A stretch of DNA of 64,000 nucleotides from positions 186,001 to 250,000 of the forward strand of contig JANQQL010000015.1 of assembly GCA_028289345.1 (NCBI GenBank). The letters run 5' to 3'. Both the position numbers and the translations under genes were made by a program. The notes under the pieces were generated by a model. That model was not told the origin of the DNA. It saw nothing but the letters and a program-made list of their open reading frames with translations, and did no database searches. Positions 45,082 to 53,816 of the stretch are shown piece by piece; within the stretch, counting starts at the first letter, position 1; each line of letters begins with the position of its first letter. The stretch is from Planctomycetota bacterium. GTDB taxonomy: Bacteria; Planctomycetota; B15-G4; SIAN01.

Positions 45082-46059
45082 TCACTCTTCCCCCGCACGA
45101 AGTGACGCAAGGTCTTGACGCAGTTGTTCGATCTCACGGGCCTGCTTCTGCATCACTTTGGTGAGAACACCGGCGATCTCCATCGCGCTCAGTCCATCTC
45201 TCGATTTGTTTGCCACGAGTCCCGGGACTTCTTCGGCGATGAACCCCACCATCGGTTCGGAGGGGTCGACTCGGTACACAAACCGACGCGGACGAAGATT
45301 CTGGAGAGTCGACAACGCCTCGTCTTCCGAGAGATCTTGGATTGCCGTTTTCCACTTGCGAGAGCAGGCATCGGTCCAGACCCCTCCGACAGTCACATGG
45401 GCACCGCTCGCCATGTGCAGTGGGTGCTCCGGGTCGTGAGTTCCGATTCCGACGTTCCCGCTGTGATCGATCCGCATCCGTTCCTTCTCATGGCAGTTCG
45501 GCCCGTTCGGGGTCAGAAAGCGAAGGCCAGCCTTTTCCTCCGCCGCACTGGGATCCTCGACGATCGCCTCGATGGCGCAGTAGAAGCGAGGATCGACGAA
45601 CGGCTGGCCTCCCGTATTCCCCCAGAACCCCAAGCGAATCTGATTGGTGTGACCAACTTGCAAGGGGTCCATCGTCAAGAGGGTGATTAGAGATTGGCCA
45701 ACGCCTTCTGGATGGGATGGATTGAGAAGGTCCGCGAAGTAGGCCGTGTCGTTCGTGTACACCACAACCCGATCTTGAAGGGTGGGGTCCAACGGATCCC
45801 CGATCACCAGCCGCTTGTGGGGAGCCTCGTTTCCCAACCCCACGTTCCCGGCAGGGTCGACGAACCATTCCGGTCCAAGGGGCAGAAACATCCCGGGCGT
45901 GGGGGTCGTGGAGCCCTGCAAACATTGGCTGGGGTTCGCCACATCCTCGAGCGCGTTGACGCAGAATGGGGCGGCTTGCAGACGAGACTGCTGGACCTGG
46001 GCGTTCCCCCGCACCCCGACGACCAAGCCCAGCACGGCACTCCAAAAGATGGTTCGCAT
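45082..46059 (-). CDS. Secreted protein with C-terminal S74-type intramolecular chaperone domain
   Basis: 325 residues from the ATG at 46059 with AAGGAGGAGAG 5 nt upstream. A signal peptide (MRTIFWSAVLGLVVGVRGNAQ) is followed by a beta-rich region with trimer-like repeats (DPAGNVGLGNEAPHKRLVIGD, DHSGNVGIGTHDPEHPLHM). The end is an S74 domain of the kind that caps trimeric tailspikes: CSRKWKTAIQDL, LRPRRFVYRVDP, VGFIAEEVPGLV, then a coiled coil (KQAREIEQLRQDLASLR). In phage S74 the Ser-x4-Lys dyad cleaves the chaperone off; here the aligned residue seems to be Cys or a shifted Ser, so cleavage is uncertain. There are no other phage genes. Confidence 0.82.
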   Translation of the reverse strand: MRTIFWSAVLGLVVGVRGNAQVQQSRLQAAPFCVNALEDVANPSQCLQGSTTPTPGMFLPLGPEWFVDPAGNVGLGNEAPHKRLVIGDPLDPTLQDRVVVYTNDTAYFADLLNPSHPEGVGQSLITLLTMDPLQVGHTNQIRLGFWGNTGGQPFVDPRFYCAIEAIVEDPSAAEEKAGLRFLTPNGPNCHEKERMRIDHSGNVGIGTHDPEHPLHMASGAHVTVGGVWTDACSRKWKTAIQDLSEDEALSTLQNLRPRRFVYRVDPSEPMVGFIAEEVPGLVANKSRDGLSAMEIAGVLTKVMQKQAREIEQLRQDLASLRAGEE

Positions 46060-46189
46060 CGCAACTCTCCTCCTTCGAGAAAGGCCTTCGATCACGCTTT
46101 CACGCGAACCTCGCAGAGGAAATCCGTAACGAAAAACGAAGAAAGTGACCGGCAAGCACTCTCCGGCCGCTTGGGGGCTGCGACGCGCC

Positions 46190-48934
46190 TCAGTGTCCGA
46201 TCGAGATCTCGAGAACCCGTGCGGTGGTCGTCGACGCTTCGTCCAGATGCAGAAGCAGCTCCGCTTCGAATGCCCGGCCGGGAAGACACGGCAGCACGTA
46301 CTGGGCCGTCTCTTCTCGGTCGGTCAGAACCGCCGTGCCGTGAGGCTCGCCATCGACCAGCAGCTCGAGTCCGGCAGTGCCGAGTTTGGGCAGCAGCCGG
46401 CGATTGCCCTTCAATCCAATCACCCGAAGGTAGACCGTTCCTGCGAACGACGGAGGGACGAAAGCACGCAAACGAATCCCCGATTGGGAGGTAGGCGCCA
46501 ACCTCGCGTACTGAGTCCCTGGATTGATCTCGTCGCTCTGGAGAGGACACTGTCGCAGTCGTAGGCCAAGATCCGTGGACGAAACGGTCGGTGGCGAAGG
46601 ACGAAAGTCCACTCGCTGCCAGGCGCCGGTCACCCGATCACCGATTCGCCAAGTCGGAGCAATCCACCCTTGTTGGATCGAGTCGGCGATCAGAGTGGTA
46701 TCTGGATCCGGAGCGAAGTCGGGAAGAATGCCCTGGCAGTGGAGGTCGGCTTCCTGCAAGCCATGGGAAAACCTGTGCTCCAGCTCGTCACCCAGTCTGG
46801 CCACCCATTGCTGGCCGAGCTCCGCAAGTTCCTCTCCGTAGTAGCCACACGCCCACCCCAATCGCTGCGCGTAGGACTCCGGGGACAGATGCCCCAAGTT
46901 CAGCGACTTACCACGCAGCAACGTTTCGCGAATCTCTGGGTCCTGCCGAGCGGATCGAACCAGGTCGTGGGTCAGCACCACCGGATCCATGGGTGGACCA
47001 AGAGTGCGCCCTCGAGATCGCAGGAATAAGTCCAGATCCCGCTGCAAGGTGACGAGTTCTTCCAATCCTGCCCCGTTGGCCAGGTGTGCCGTGGCCACTT
47101 CGGAGAGCACCCCGTGGATGCCTTCCAAGTCCGGAGAGGCGCCGCGCCGATGGGAGTGGCGCACGATCGCCCCGAGAACTTCGAGGACTTGCTTGGACTC
47201 TTCCGTCGGACGACTCCCTGAAGCGGCGAACCACGTGGCGATCTGACGAAACGCGCGAAGATCTCCGAGTCCCGACAACACGGCGAGCAACGATGGCTTC
47301 CATGGGGTTCTCTCGGGCTGCAGCAGCTCTTCGAGAATCGATCGCCGGAAAGGTTCGTAGGCTTGGGCCACCGCCGCATCGACCACCGGGCTCTCGTAGA
47401 ACAAGCGCTGGGTCGCAAGCAGCAGGGCCTCGCGATCGGAAAGGTCCCCGTCCCGCCACTGCCCATGAAGCCACCGGCGCAAGAACCCATCGCGGTGGTT
47501 CGATTGGGCCAGGAACTTCGCGGCCAGCAGACAGCTGCGAACCACTGGCTCGCGACGCGAGGACTTCTCGAGTTGAAACAACTTGTCTCGAGAGTCGCTC
47601 TCCTCCATCGATTCCCGAACGGCCGACGGCGCCCACCACGCAGGCTCGAGCCCCGGAGAGAACTCCACCAGCCCCGCGAGGTCCCCCTGTTCCCAACTCG
47701 CGGCGAGGGCTTGTCGACGACCCCACAGATCGCGAACGAGCAACAAGCAGGATGTCACCGCCACGAACAGCAACAAGACCACCAGGGCCCGTCCGGTCCC
47801 ACGCAAGACCTCGGCAGGATGAAGTGCCGTCCACCGACGGGCTCTCTGAAACATCGTGGGAGAAGTTGCCACCGGGGCTCGTCCGTCCAACACGGCGCGC
47901 AGGTCGGCGGCAAGGTGACCGGCATCCGGATATCGCCACTCAGCCCGGGGAGCCGTCGCCTTGGCGACCACATCGCAAAGCTCGTCAATCAGTTCTGGCA
48001 ACCGCGGCCAGCGAGGAAGCGCTCCCGCAGGCGACGAGGTTCGGGGAGAGCCGAGGGCGATCCACACGGCGTCATACAACATCAACCCCAGGGAGAACAC
48101 GTCACTTTGGGGCAGCGCCACATCACCTCGCAGCACTTCGGGAGCCGCATAGTGAGGGGTCATCCAAAGAGTGGACCGCTGTCGCGCCAACGAAAGAGCC
48201 GGCCGCACCAAACCGAAGTCGATGACCACGGCAGTTCCGGTCCAAGGTTGTTCCCCGGCCCCTTCGACCATCACGTTGGCGGGCTGAACATCTCGGTGGA
48301 TGAGACCTGCCCGGTGCAAAGCGCCGACTCCCGAAGCCGCCTCCCAGCATCGTTCCACCAAGTTTCGCAGGAATCGATTCAGGGGCTGACCTTGCAGGTC
48401 GTCCAAGAGCTCCCCGAAGGTCTGTCCTTGGATCTGGCGCATGGAATAGTAAAGCCGGTCTCGTTTCGCGTCCTCCCCATATCCATAGATGGGAACGAGA
48501 TGGGGATGACTGAGTGCGGCAGTGACTCTCGCTTCTCGACGAAACCTAGCTCGTTCGCGATCGGTCATGACTCGGCGATCGACAACCTTCAATGCGACTT
48601 GTCGGTCGAGGGAGGTCTGTCGCGCCAGGTAGACCTCCCCCAAACCTCCCCGTCCCAGCGGCTTGATGATTTCGTACTCCCCCAGGCGGTCCCCGGCATT
48701 CAAGGGATGAGGCCAAGGAGATGCTCGGTCCTTGGTCGAGGGGTCTCCCAGCCACGGAGACACTTCTGTCGACTCTTGCAGGAGTGACCAGACTTCTTCC
48801 CGCAATGACGCATCCTCGCAGTGTCGCTTCAGGAACTCTTCTTGTTGATCCGCGGAAACATCCACCGCTTGCAGAAACAGGGCACGAATGGACTCGAATC
48901 GATCCATTTCTTGGCGCTCGCGATCGACAGTCAT
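46190..48934 (-). CDS. Transmembrane serine/threonine protein kinase (PknB type)
   Basis: 914 residues from the ATG at 48934 (alternatives 48982 or 48907). A short N-terminal helical region (VSADQQEEFLKRHCEDASLREEVWSLL), found in planctomycete kinases, precedes the kinase domain (about residues 80-345). It has Gly loop LGRGGLGEVYLAR, VALKVV Lys, DFG in VIDFGLVRP, APE in HYAAPEVL and DVFSLGL. The catalytic loop is LIHRDVQPANVMV, with Gln in place of the usual Lys. One TM helix follows (ALVVLLLFVAVTSCLLLV), then a roughly 450-residue likely extracytoplasmic domain of unknown type. It is divergent from the ECF sigma gene and probably acts with it. Confidence 0.93.
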   Translation of the reverse strand: MTVDRERQEMDRFESIRALFLQAVDVSADQQEEFLKRHCEDASLREEVWSLLQESTEVSPWLGDPSTKDRASPWPHPLNAGDRLGEYEIIKPLGRGGLGEVYLARQTSLDRQVALKVVDRRVMTDRERARFRREARVTAALSHPHLVPIYGYGEDAKRDRLYYSMRQIQGQTFGELLDDLQGQPLNRFLRNLVERCWEAASGVGALHRAGLIHRDVQPANVMVEGAGEQPWTGTAVVIDFGLVRPALSLARQRSTLWMTPHYAAPEVLRGDVALPQSDVFSLGLMLYDAVWIALGSPRTSSPAGALPRWPRLPELIDELCDVVAKATAPRAEWRYPDAGHLAADLRAVLDGRAPVATSPTMFQRARRWTALHPAEVLRGTGRALVVLLLFVAVTSCLLLVRDLWGRRQALAASWEQGDLAGLVEFSPGLEPAWWAPSAVRESMEESDSRDKLFQLEKSSRREPVVRSCLLAAKFLAQSNHRDGFLRRWLHGQWRDGDLSDREALLLATQRLFYESPVVDAAVAQAYEPFRRSILEELLQPERTPWKPSLLAVLSGLGDLRAFRQIATWFAASGSRPTEESKQVLEVLGAIVRHSHRRGASPDLEGIHGVLSEVATAHLANGAGLEELVTLQRDLDLFLRSRGRTLGPPMDPVVLTHDLVRSARQDPEIRETLLRGKSLNLGHLSPESYAQRLGWACGYYGEELAELGQQWVARLGDELEHRFSHGLQEADLHCQGILPDFAPDPDTTLIADSIQQGWIAPTWRIGDRVTGAWQRVDFRPSPPTVSSTDLGLRLRQCPLQSDEINPGTQYARLAPTSQSGIRLRAFVPPSFAGTVYLRVIGLKGNRRLLPKLGTAGLELLVDGEPHGTAVLTDREETAQYVLPCLPGRAFEAELLLHLDEASTTTARVLEISIGH

Positions 48935-49087
48935 GCGAAGAACTTCCCGGCTCGACGCAGGCAGTGTAGCTTTTCTTGGCACCCGAACCCGGCGAGGTCA
49001 CCCCATGGACCTCTTCCTGGGGTCGAACAATGCTCAGCGACGGAGGTGGCTCCCTTGGGCCGAACCAATCCCCACTGGGATCTCGAA

Positions 49088-49609
49088 ATGACGCCGGGAT
49101 CCCCCTCCTCGGACCCGTCGTGGGACGAGATCTACGAACAGCTTCGACAGCGTGCCACGCAATTGCTCCGGCGCCGAACGAACCCACTTCTACAAACCAC
49201 GGTTCTCGTTCATGAGACTTGCTTCAAGATTGCCGAGCAGCGAGCCAAGTGGAAGAGCTCCTCGCACTTGCTTGCCATCGCGAGCCAGTTGATGCGTCGC
49301 GTCCTCCAAGACGAGGCCAGGAGACAACAGAGTGACCAGCGCCACCAGGAAGGCTTCTGCCGCCTTCCTTCCATCGAATCCGACTGGCCAGAAGCAGCCA
49401 TCGACTTCCTCGACCTCGAAGAGATTCTCCAACGACTGGAGCAACGCAGCCCCCGTGGGCGAGTTTTGGTCGAGCTGCGCTTCTACGGTGGCCTGACTGT
49501 TGCCGAAATCGCCCGCGCCCTGGGAGTCTCGACTTCAACGGTCGAAAAGGAGCTGAAGTTCCTTCTCAGCTGGATTCGGCGGGAGTGGAAAGCTCCTCGC
49601 GAATCATGA
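49088..49609 (+). CDS. ECF-family RNA polymerase sigma factor
   Basis: 173 residues from ATG 49088. Region 2 helices are ATQLLRRRTNPLLQTTVLVHETCFKI; the central block SSHLLAIASQLMRRVLQDEARRQ is typical of the TIGR02999-like ECF type common in planctomycetes; region 4 reads LVELRFYGGLTVAEIARALGVSTSTVEKELKF. The frame continues upstream, but that part is not sigma-like. The neighbour on the opposite strand is a Ser/Thr kinase, with about 150 nt between starts. In this class the kinase is thought to activate the sigma factor by phosphorylation instead of an anti-sigma factor, none of which is present here. Confidence 0.9.
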   Translation: MTPGSPSSDPSWDEIYEQLRQRATQLLRRRTNPLLQTTVLVHETCFKIAEQRAKWKSSSHLLAIASQLMRRVLQDEARRQQSDQRHQEGFCRLPSIESDWPEAAIDFLDLEEILQRLEQRSPRGRVLVELRFYGGLTVAEIARALGVSTSTVEKELKFLLSWIRREWKAPRES

Positions 49610-49687
49610 TTCGGGAAATCTTCCCCCGGCGGCTCAAACCTCTTTCGGCAACAACCCGTACCTAGGGGGTCGCTGAAACGCCTTTCG

Positions 49688-49780
49688 GCGCCGATCGGGC
49701 CTTTCGTCTCTGTCTTCTTCGTCGAATCCTCCGCGGAAACGAGATCTCTCGACCGGCCCATCCGAGGCCCTTTCCAACGA
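49688..49780. repeat. Dispersed 3'-end repeat element, copy C (short form)
   Basis: About 80 nt after the ECF stop. It contains GGCGCCGATCGGGCC, TCTTCGTCGAATCCTC, CGCGGAAACGAGATC, CTCGACCGGCCCATCCGAGGCC and CTTTCCAACG. About 35 bp of the middle present in copies B and D is missing, so it looks like an internally deleted copy. Confidence 0.6.
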
Positions 49781-49839
49781 CCTGAGAGAGAGGCATGGTC
49801 GAAGAGCGGCCCGCCCACTCCCTTCACGAGGAACTTTCC

Positions 49840-50817
49840 ATGACCGAGCCCCACCGCGTCGCGGCGGTCGTCTACGACGGGATGTGTCTGTTCGAGTTCG
49901 CGATTGCCGCGGAGATCTTCGCCGTTCCTCGGAGTGAGGACTCCGCGCCGTTCTATGAATTCCGCGCGTGCTCCGAGGACAAGGACCCGGTGACGGTTCA
50001 CGGTGGCCTGGCCCTCCATTCCTCCGCTTTGCGTGAAACTCTCGAAAAGGCAGACACCATCGTTCTTCCGGGACTCCGCAACCCAGAACGCATGCCCAGC
50101 CCGGGCCTGCTTCGGTCGCTGCGTCGTGCCGAGGAGCGAGGGGCTCGGTTCGTGGCGATCTGCACCGGGGCTTATGTCCTGGCTCACGCGGGCTTGTTGC
50201 GACACCGCCGTGCCACCACCCATTGGCGTTGGGCCTCCGACTTTCAGCGGAAGTTCCCTTCGGTGCGATTCGACCCCAGCGCGCTCTTCACCGAAGACAG
50301 GCGGGTGCTCACGTCCGCAGGGAGTACGGCGGGCGTGGACTTGTGCCTGCATGTGGTGCGAAGCGACTGCGGAGCCCTCGCGGCAAACACGATCGCTCGG
50401 CAGTTGGTCATCCCGCCTCGTCGTGAACTCGAGAGCTTTCAGTACGCTCAGCCCCCCACTGGAGGGTTTGCCCAAGACGAGCTGCATTCGCTACTGAACT
50501 GGGTGCGAAATCACCTTGATGCCGAACACAGCGTCGAGTCCTGGTCGCGTCGTCTTCGTTGGCCCATGCGCACCTTCGCTCGAAGATTCAAAAAGAAGAC
50601 CGGAACCACCCCGATCTCCTGGCTGACCAGGATGAGAATTCAACAAGCGCAGCGGCTGCTGGAATGTGGCAATGACAGCGTCGAGCAGGTGGCTCGTCGG
50701 GTGGGACTTGGCTCGGCGCAAGTCTTTCGTCGCCACTTCCGCCGGATGACTGGCCAGACACCCAGTGAGTTCCGTCGCACCTTGGCTTCTCGGACAGGCC
50801 ACTCAAGCCGGGCCTGA
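49840..50817 (+). CDS. GlxA-family transcriptional regulator (DJ-1/PfpI domain plus AraC HTH)
   Basis: 325 residues from the ATG at 49840 with GAGGAA 7 nt upstream; the longer frame from 49795 lacks a site. The N-terminal half is a DJ-1/PfpI-like domain (VAAVVYDGMCLFEFAIAAEIF, ADTIVLPGL, FVAICTGAYVLAHAGLL with the elbow Cys). The C-terminal half has two AraC-type helix-turn-helices (SWSRRLRWPMRTFARRFKKKTG, then VEQVARRVGLGSAQVFRRHF). The sensor ligand is unknown; relatives control nitrogen- or methylamine-linked genes. It stands alone, convergent with the gene at 50888. Confidence 0.92.
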   Translation: MTEPHRVAAVVYDGMCLFEFAIAAEIFAVPRSEDSAPFYEFRACSEDKDPVTVHGGLALHSSALRETLEKADTIVLPGLRNPERMPSPGLLRSLRRAEERGARFVAICTGAYVLAHAGLLRHRRATTHWRWASDFQRKFPSVRFDPSALFTEDRRVLTSAGSTAGVDLCLHVVRSDCGALAANTIARQLVIPPRRELESFQYAQPPTGGFAQDELHSLLNWVRNHLDAEHSVESWSRRLRWPMRTFARRFKKKTGTTPISWLTRMRIQQAQRLLECGNDSVEQVARRVGLGSAQVFRRHFRRMTGQTPSEFRRTLASRTGHSSRA

Positions 50818-50887
50818 CTTCCCCTTCTCCTTTGGCGAACCCTTTCGGGGTCAATGACACCTGGGGAACCCGGAACCAACCGCGACC

Positions 50888-52288
50888 TCAATCCCTCCAC
50901 TGATCGATCATGTCGGGGATCAGTGACTCGAGCGTCTCGTCCTCGTCTCGGAGATCGACGATCTCCTGAAAGACTGACACGAACTCCCCGAACCGGGGAA
51001 AACCGCGACGCTGCTCCATGAAGGCGATGACCTCTTGGACCCCCTCCTCCGCCAAACTCTCTGGTTCGTGTTCGAAGACGTAGGCCACGTACGCGGCCCA
51101 CGTCAGGTACTCATTGAAAGTCGCGAGCGGAGTGCCGTACGAGTCCTGCGTGTTCCATGAAGAGAGGTCCTTGAACGCATCGGCGATCTCTACTCCAAGA
51201 AGATCCGTCGCCGGATTGACGTAGTTGTGATCGAACTCCGTGAACACCAGTCGACCGTACTCGATGCGGCGCAGTTCCTGACCCCACTCGTCCTTTGCAA
51301 AGTAGTCGTCGAGAATCTGAGGTGCGGCCACAAGAACAATGGTCTCCGAGAAATCCCGATCGGTCACTCGGACCGCATTGTGAGTACCGTACGTCAACGG
51401 AGAAAACACCACTCGGTAGGACTCGTAGCGGGAGGAAAACTCTCGTTCCAACCAGCGCCACATTCGCGGTGCATCCAGCAACGCGGCGGCCTCCTCTTCT
51501 TGGGCTTGGTACTCCTTCAGATGGGCCCGATAGAAACTGCGAAAGCGGGAAACCTTGGCGAAGTCCTCGAGATGCGGGAGGAGTTCTTCGATCTCAGTGC
51601 CCAAGCCCATGATCCGCGAATGAGTTGGCCGAGGGACGAGGTGGTCTCCTTCGAACTCGTAACAGTAGGAGTTGCCTCGCAACCCCAGGAAAGTGGACTC
51701 GCCACCGTCCCGGATGATCTCGTCGAGCCGGCTCACCAACTCGTGGTCCTCGTGTTCGCCGAATGCCTCCTGGACTTCCTTCCAGTAGCTCCCTTGCCGT
51801 TGAAGCCACGATGGGAACTGGTCGCTGACATTGGTGAATGCAAGAGCCACATGAAAGAGCTCATAGACCTCAGGGACTTCCACGGTGACCTTTCCGGTCC
51901 GTGAACTCCGATACGCTTCGTCGAACACGACTCGCGGCTCGCGAAAGAACTGAATCCGAAAGCGAGCGGAGACTCCCTGGTGGACAACGGTGACAGAAAC
52001 GATTCCCGGCCCCGCAGGACGCACGATCAGTGGCTCGCCCCCGCCATGGAACTCGAACTGAACCGGCGCTCCTGCGTGGCGGAGTGGGGTGTTCAGCCGA
52101 ACCGGAGATGCCACATCGGACACGGAGTAGGAGGTTTCCCAGTCGAAGGCCGGGCAAACCACACGAAAAGTGTCGGACCCGGACTCCCACGTCTCGGGAG
52201 AGTCCTCCCCGCCACTTGCCGGCGCAAGGACCGAAACACACCCACAGAAGGCCGCCACCATTCCCGGGTTCCCTGGCAGACGGAACAT
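50888..52288 (-). CDS. Secreted zincin-like protein with an altered metal site (DUF4932-like)
   Basis: 466 residues from an ATG with GAGGAGAGGCG directly upstream. A short signal region (MVAAFCGCVSVLAPASGG) is followed by two halves: a beta-rich N-terminus and a helical C-terminus. The stretch YGRLVFTEFDHNYVNPATD, preceded by LVAAPQILDD, resembles a family with HEFxHxFVNP in which the two His bind zinc. Here the first His is Thr (TEFDH). It may be an inactive peptidase or a member of a different metal class. The family name is from memory and tentative. Confidence 0.68.
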   Translation of the reverse strand: MFRLPGNPGMVAAFCGCVSVLAPASGGEDSPETWESGSDTFRVVCPAFDWETSYSVSDVASPVRLNTPLRHAGAPVQFEFHGGGEPLIVRPAGPGIVSVTVVHQGVSARFRIQFFREPRVVFDEAYRSSRTGKVTVEVPEVYELFHVALAFTNVSDQFPSWLQRQGSYWKEVQEAFGEHEDHELVSRLDEIIRDGGESTFLGLRGNSYCYEFEGDHLVPRPTHSRIMGLGTEIEELLPHLEDFAKVSRFRSFYRAHLKEYQAQEEEAAALLDAPRMWRWLEREFSSRYESYRVVFSPLTYGTHNAVRVTDRDFSETIVLVAAPQILDDYFAKDEWGQELRRIEYGRLVFTEFDHNYVNPATDLLGVEIADAFKDLSSWNTQDSYGTPLATFNEYLTWAAYVAYVFEHEPESLAEEGVQEVIAFMEQRRGFPRFGEFVSVFQEIVDLRDEDETLESLIPDMIDQWRD

Positions 52289-52444
52289 CGCCTCTCCTCG
52301 TTGAGTTCTGAATCATGGACTCGCTGCCAGAGGAGTCTAGATCGCTTCGAAAGCCGTCATGAGTCCAGGGAAGGACAAAAAGGGAACGATCTCTGCCAGT
52401 GATTGCGGGTCCGAGAAGAGCCGCTCTCGGGAGCGAAACCGCGT

Positions 52445-53437
52445 TCAACACTCGCCGTTCATGAAGACGCTCAGGTAGTGCTCCACGTCGGGCGGGTCCC
52501 CGGCGAAAACGGATTTGACGTAAGCGTCCCTTTCGAATCCCAAAACCGCGAGTTCCCAGACGCAGAACGAAGGGCCGCGAGGTGAACCACGCAGCCAGAC
52601 TCCAGGATTCTGATGCTCGCTTCGAAAGACTTGGTGCGCCAGCATGGCTCCCTCCAGCCAAGCATCCAGAACCAGCCACCAGGCATCGGAACCTCGATGC
52701 AAGATGGCGATGGCCAACCCGGCGTGAGGCTCGGAAACAAAGGAGAGCTCCTCGGCCACCAGCTGTTGCGAGGCACCCCACGCCTGCTGGTGATCTTGTT
52801 TCAGAGCGATTCCGTAGCACTTCACTTGCCACTCACTCATGGACTCCACGCCAAGGAAGCGGACCTCCCGGGGCTCCCAGCGATCGGCGGCCGGGAAGGC
52901 TTGGGACCGTGACTCGCCAGGGGCCGCGGGCCGACCCGCCTGGCCGTCCACCAGCTCCCCGCAGGCTTCGGGGCTCATGGTGAAGCGCTGCTTCCTTTGA
53001 GAGACTCCCCCCAGTCGGTCATAGAAGCGAATGGCGCCTTCATTCCACTCCGGGGTTTGCCACTGCAAGTTGATCGCCTTTTGATCAAGGGCCAGCTGGG
53101 CCACCCGAGCCATGATTCGACGTCCCCATCCGCGACCTCGATAGGCCGGGCGCAAGAACAAGCAGTCCATGTGCAAGAACCGCTTGGCGTCCCAGGTGGA
53201 GACCTCCAGACTGGCGCTGACGAATCCTGAAAGCTCATGCTCTGCCTGAATCACCCAGCACCAGGTCGTGTCGGACGCGAGAAACAGGGCCGCAAGATCC
53301 CCTTCCTGATCGCGATCGACCCATTCCGAGCGTTCATAGGCGGCATGCTCTCGGCACAAACACACGAGTTCCGCGAGATCCCTTCGTTCCACTGCGCGGA
53401 GAGCAACAGACGGTTCCAACATCAGGGGATCGTTCAT
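52445..53437 (-). CDS. GNAT acetyltransferase fused to a C-terminal domain of unknown function
   Basis: 330 residues. Residues 1-165 are a GNAT domain: LRAVERRDLAELVCLC, FLHMDCLFLRPAYRGRGWGRRIMARV (acetyl-CoA loop R-G-x-G-W-G) and WNEGAIRFYDRLGG. After a linker of about 40 residues, residues 205-330 form a second domain: SEWQVKCYGIALKQDHQQAW, AGLAIAILHRGSDAWWLVLDAWLEGAML, FCVWELAVLGFERDAYVKSV. I have seen the C-terminal kind as a stand-alone protein next to acetyltransferases, but cannot name it. The substrate is unknown. Confidence 0.82.
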   Translation of the reverse strand: MNDPLMLEPSVALRAVERRDLAELVCLCREHAAYERSEWVDRDQEGDLAALFLASDTTWCWVIQAEHELSGFVSASLEVSTWDAKRFLHMDCLFLRPAYRGRGWGRRIMARVAQLALDQKAINLQWQTPEWNEGAIRFYDRLGGVSQRKQRFTMSPEACGELVDGQAGRPAAPGESRSQAFPAADRWEPREVRFLGVESMSEWQVKCYGIALKQDHQQAWGASQQLVAEELSFVSEPHAGLAIAILHRGSDAWWLVLDAWLEGAMLAHQVFRSEHQNPGVWLRGSPRGPSFCVWELAVLGFERDAYVKSVFAGDPPDVEHYLSVFMNGEC

Positions 53438-53581
53438 CGGTCTGCCTCACGGAAAGTCCACTCGTTTCTGGGCGAACGACATCCTTCGCTCGCCATGGGG
53501 CGCATCTTCGTGGAACCGAGGGATTGGTCGAACCGAAACTTTTCGAGGAGAGCACTCGCAGGCCGAAGAAGACTTGTTTCT

Positions 53582-53715
53582 CCCGATCGGGTCTTTTCGA
53601 CCCCGCCTTCGTCTTCGAATCCTCAACGAATCGACCGATTTGCCAGCGGTCCGACTCCTCGACGGAAACGAGAACCGCTCGATCGGTCATCCGAGGCCTT
53701 CTTCACCGGCCGACC
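53582..53715. repeat. Dispersed 3'-end repeat element, copy D (fullest copy)
   Basis: About 100 nt after the stop of the minus-strand hydrolase gene (53817). It contains CCCGATCGGGTC, CTTCGTCTTCGAATCCTC, ACGAATCGACCGATTTGCC, GCGGTCCGACTCCTCGACGG, AAACGAGAACCGCTCGATCGG, TCATCCGAGGCC and TTCACCGGCCGAC. The left part (GAATCGACCG) and the right part (CGGTCCGACTC) are imperfect inverted repeats, and so are the outer CCGATCG and CGATCGG, so the whole element can fold as a long stem. Confidence 0.7.
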
Positions 53716-53816
53716 CAGCTCTTCATAGAGAGCGGGATCTCCATGAAACGGACCGAGGCCAGCCCGCGACCGGGACAACAAGGATTCCGGGTCTCCGCAG
53801 AAAACGAGGAGCTCTC

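Noticed and set aside
45082..46059. Prophage tail fibre
   Set aside because: It has a Sec signal peptide and no phage structural, lysis or integrase genes within tens of kilobases.
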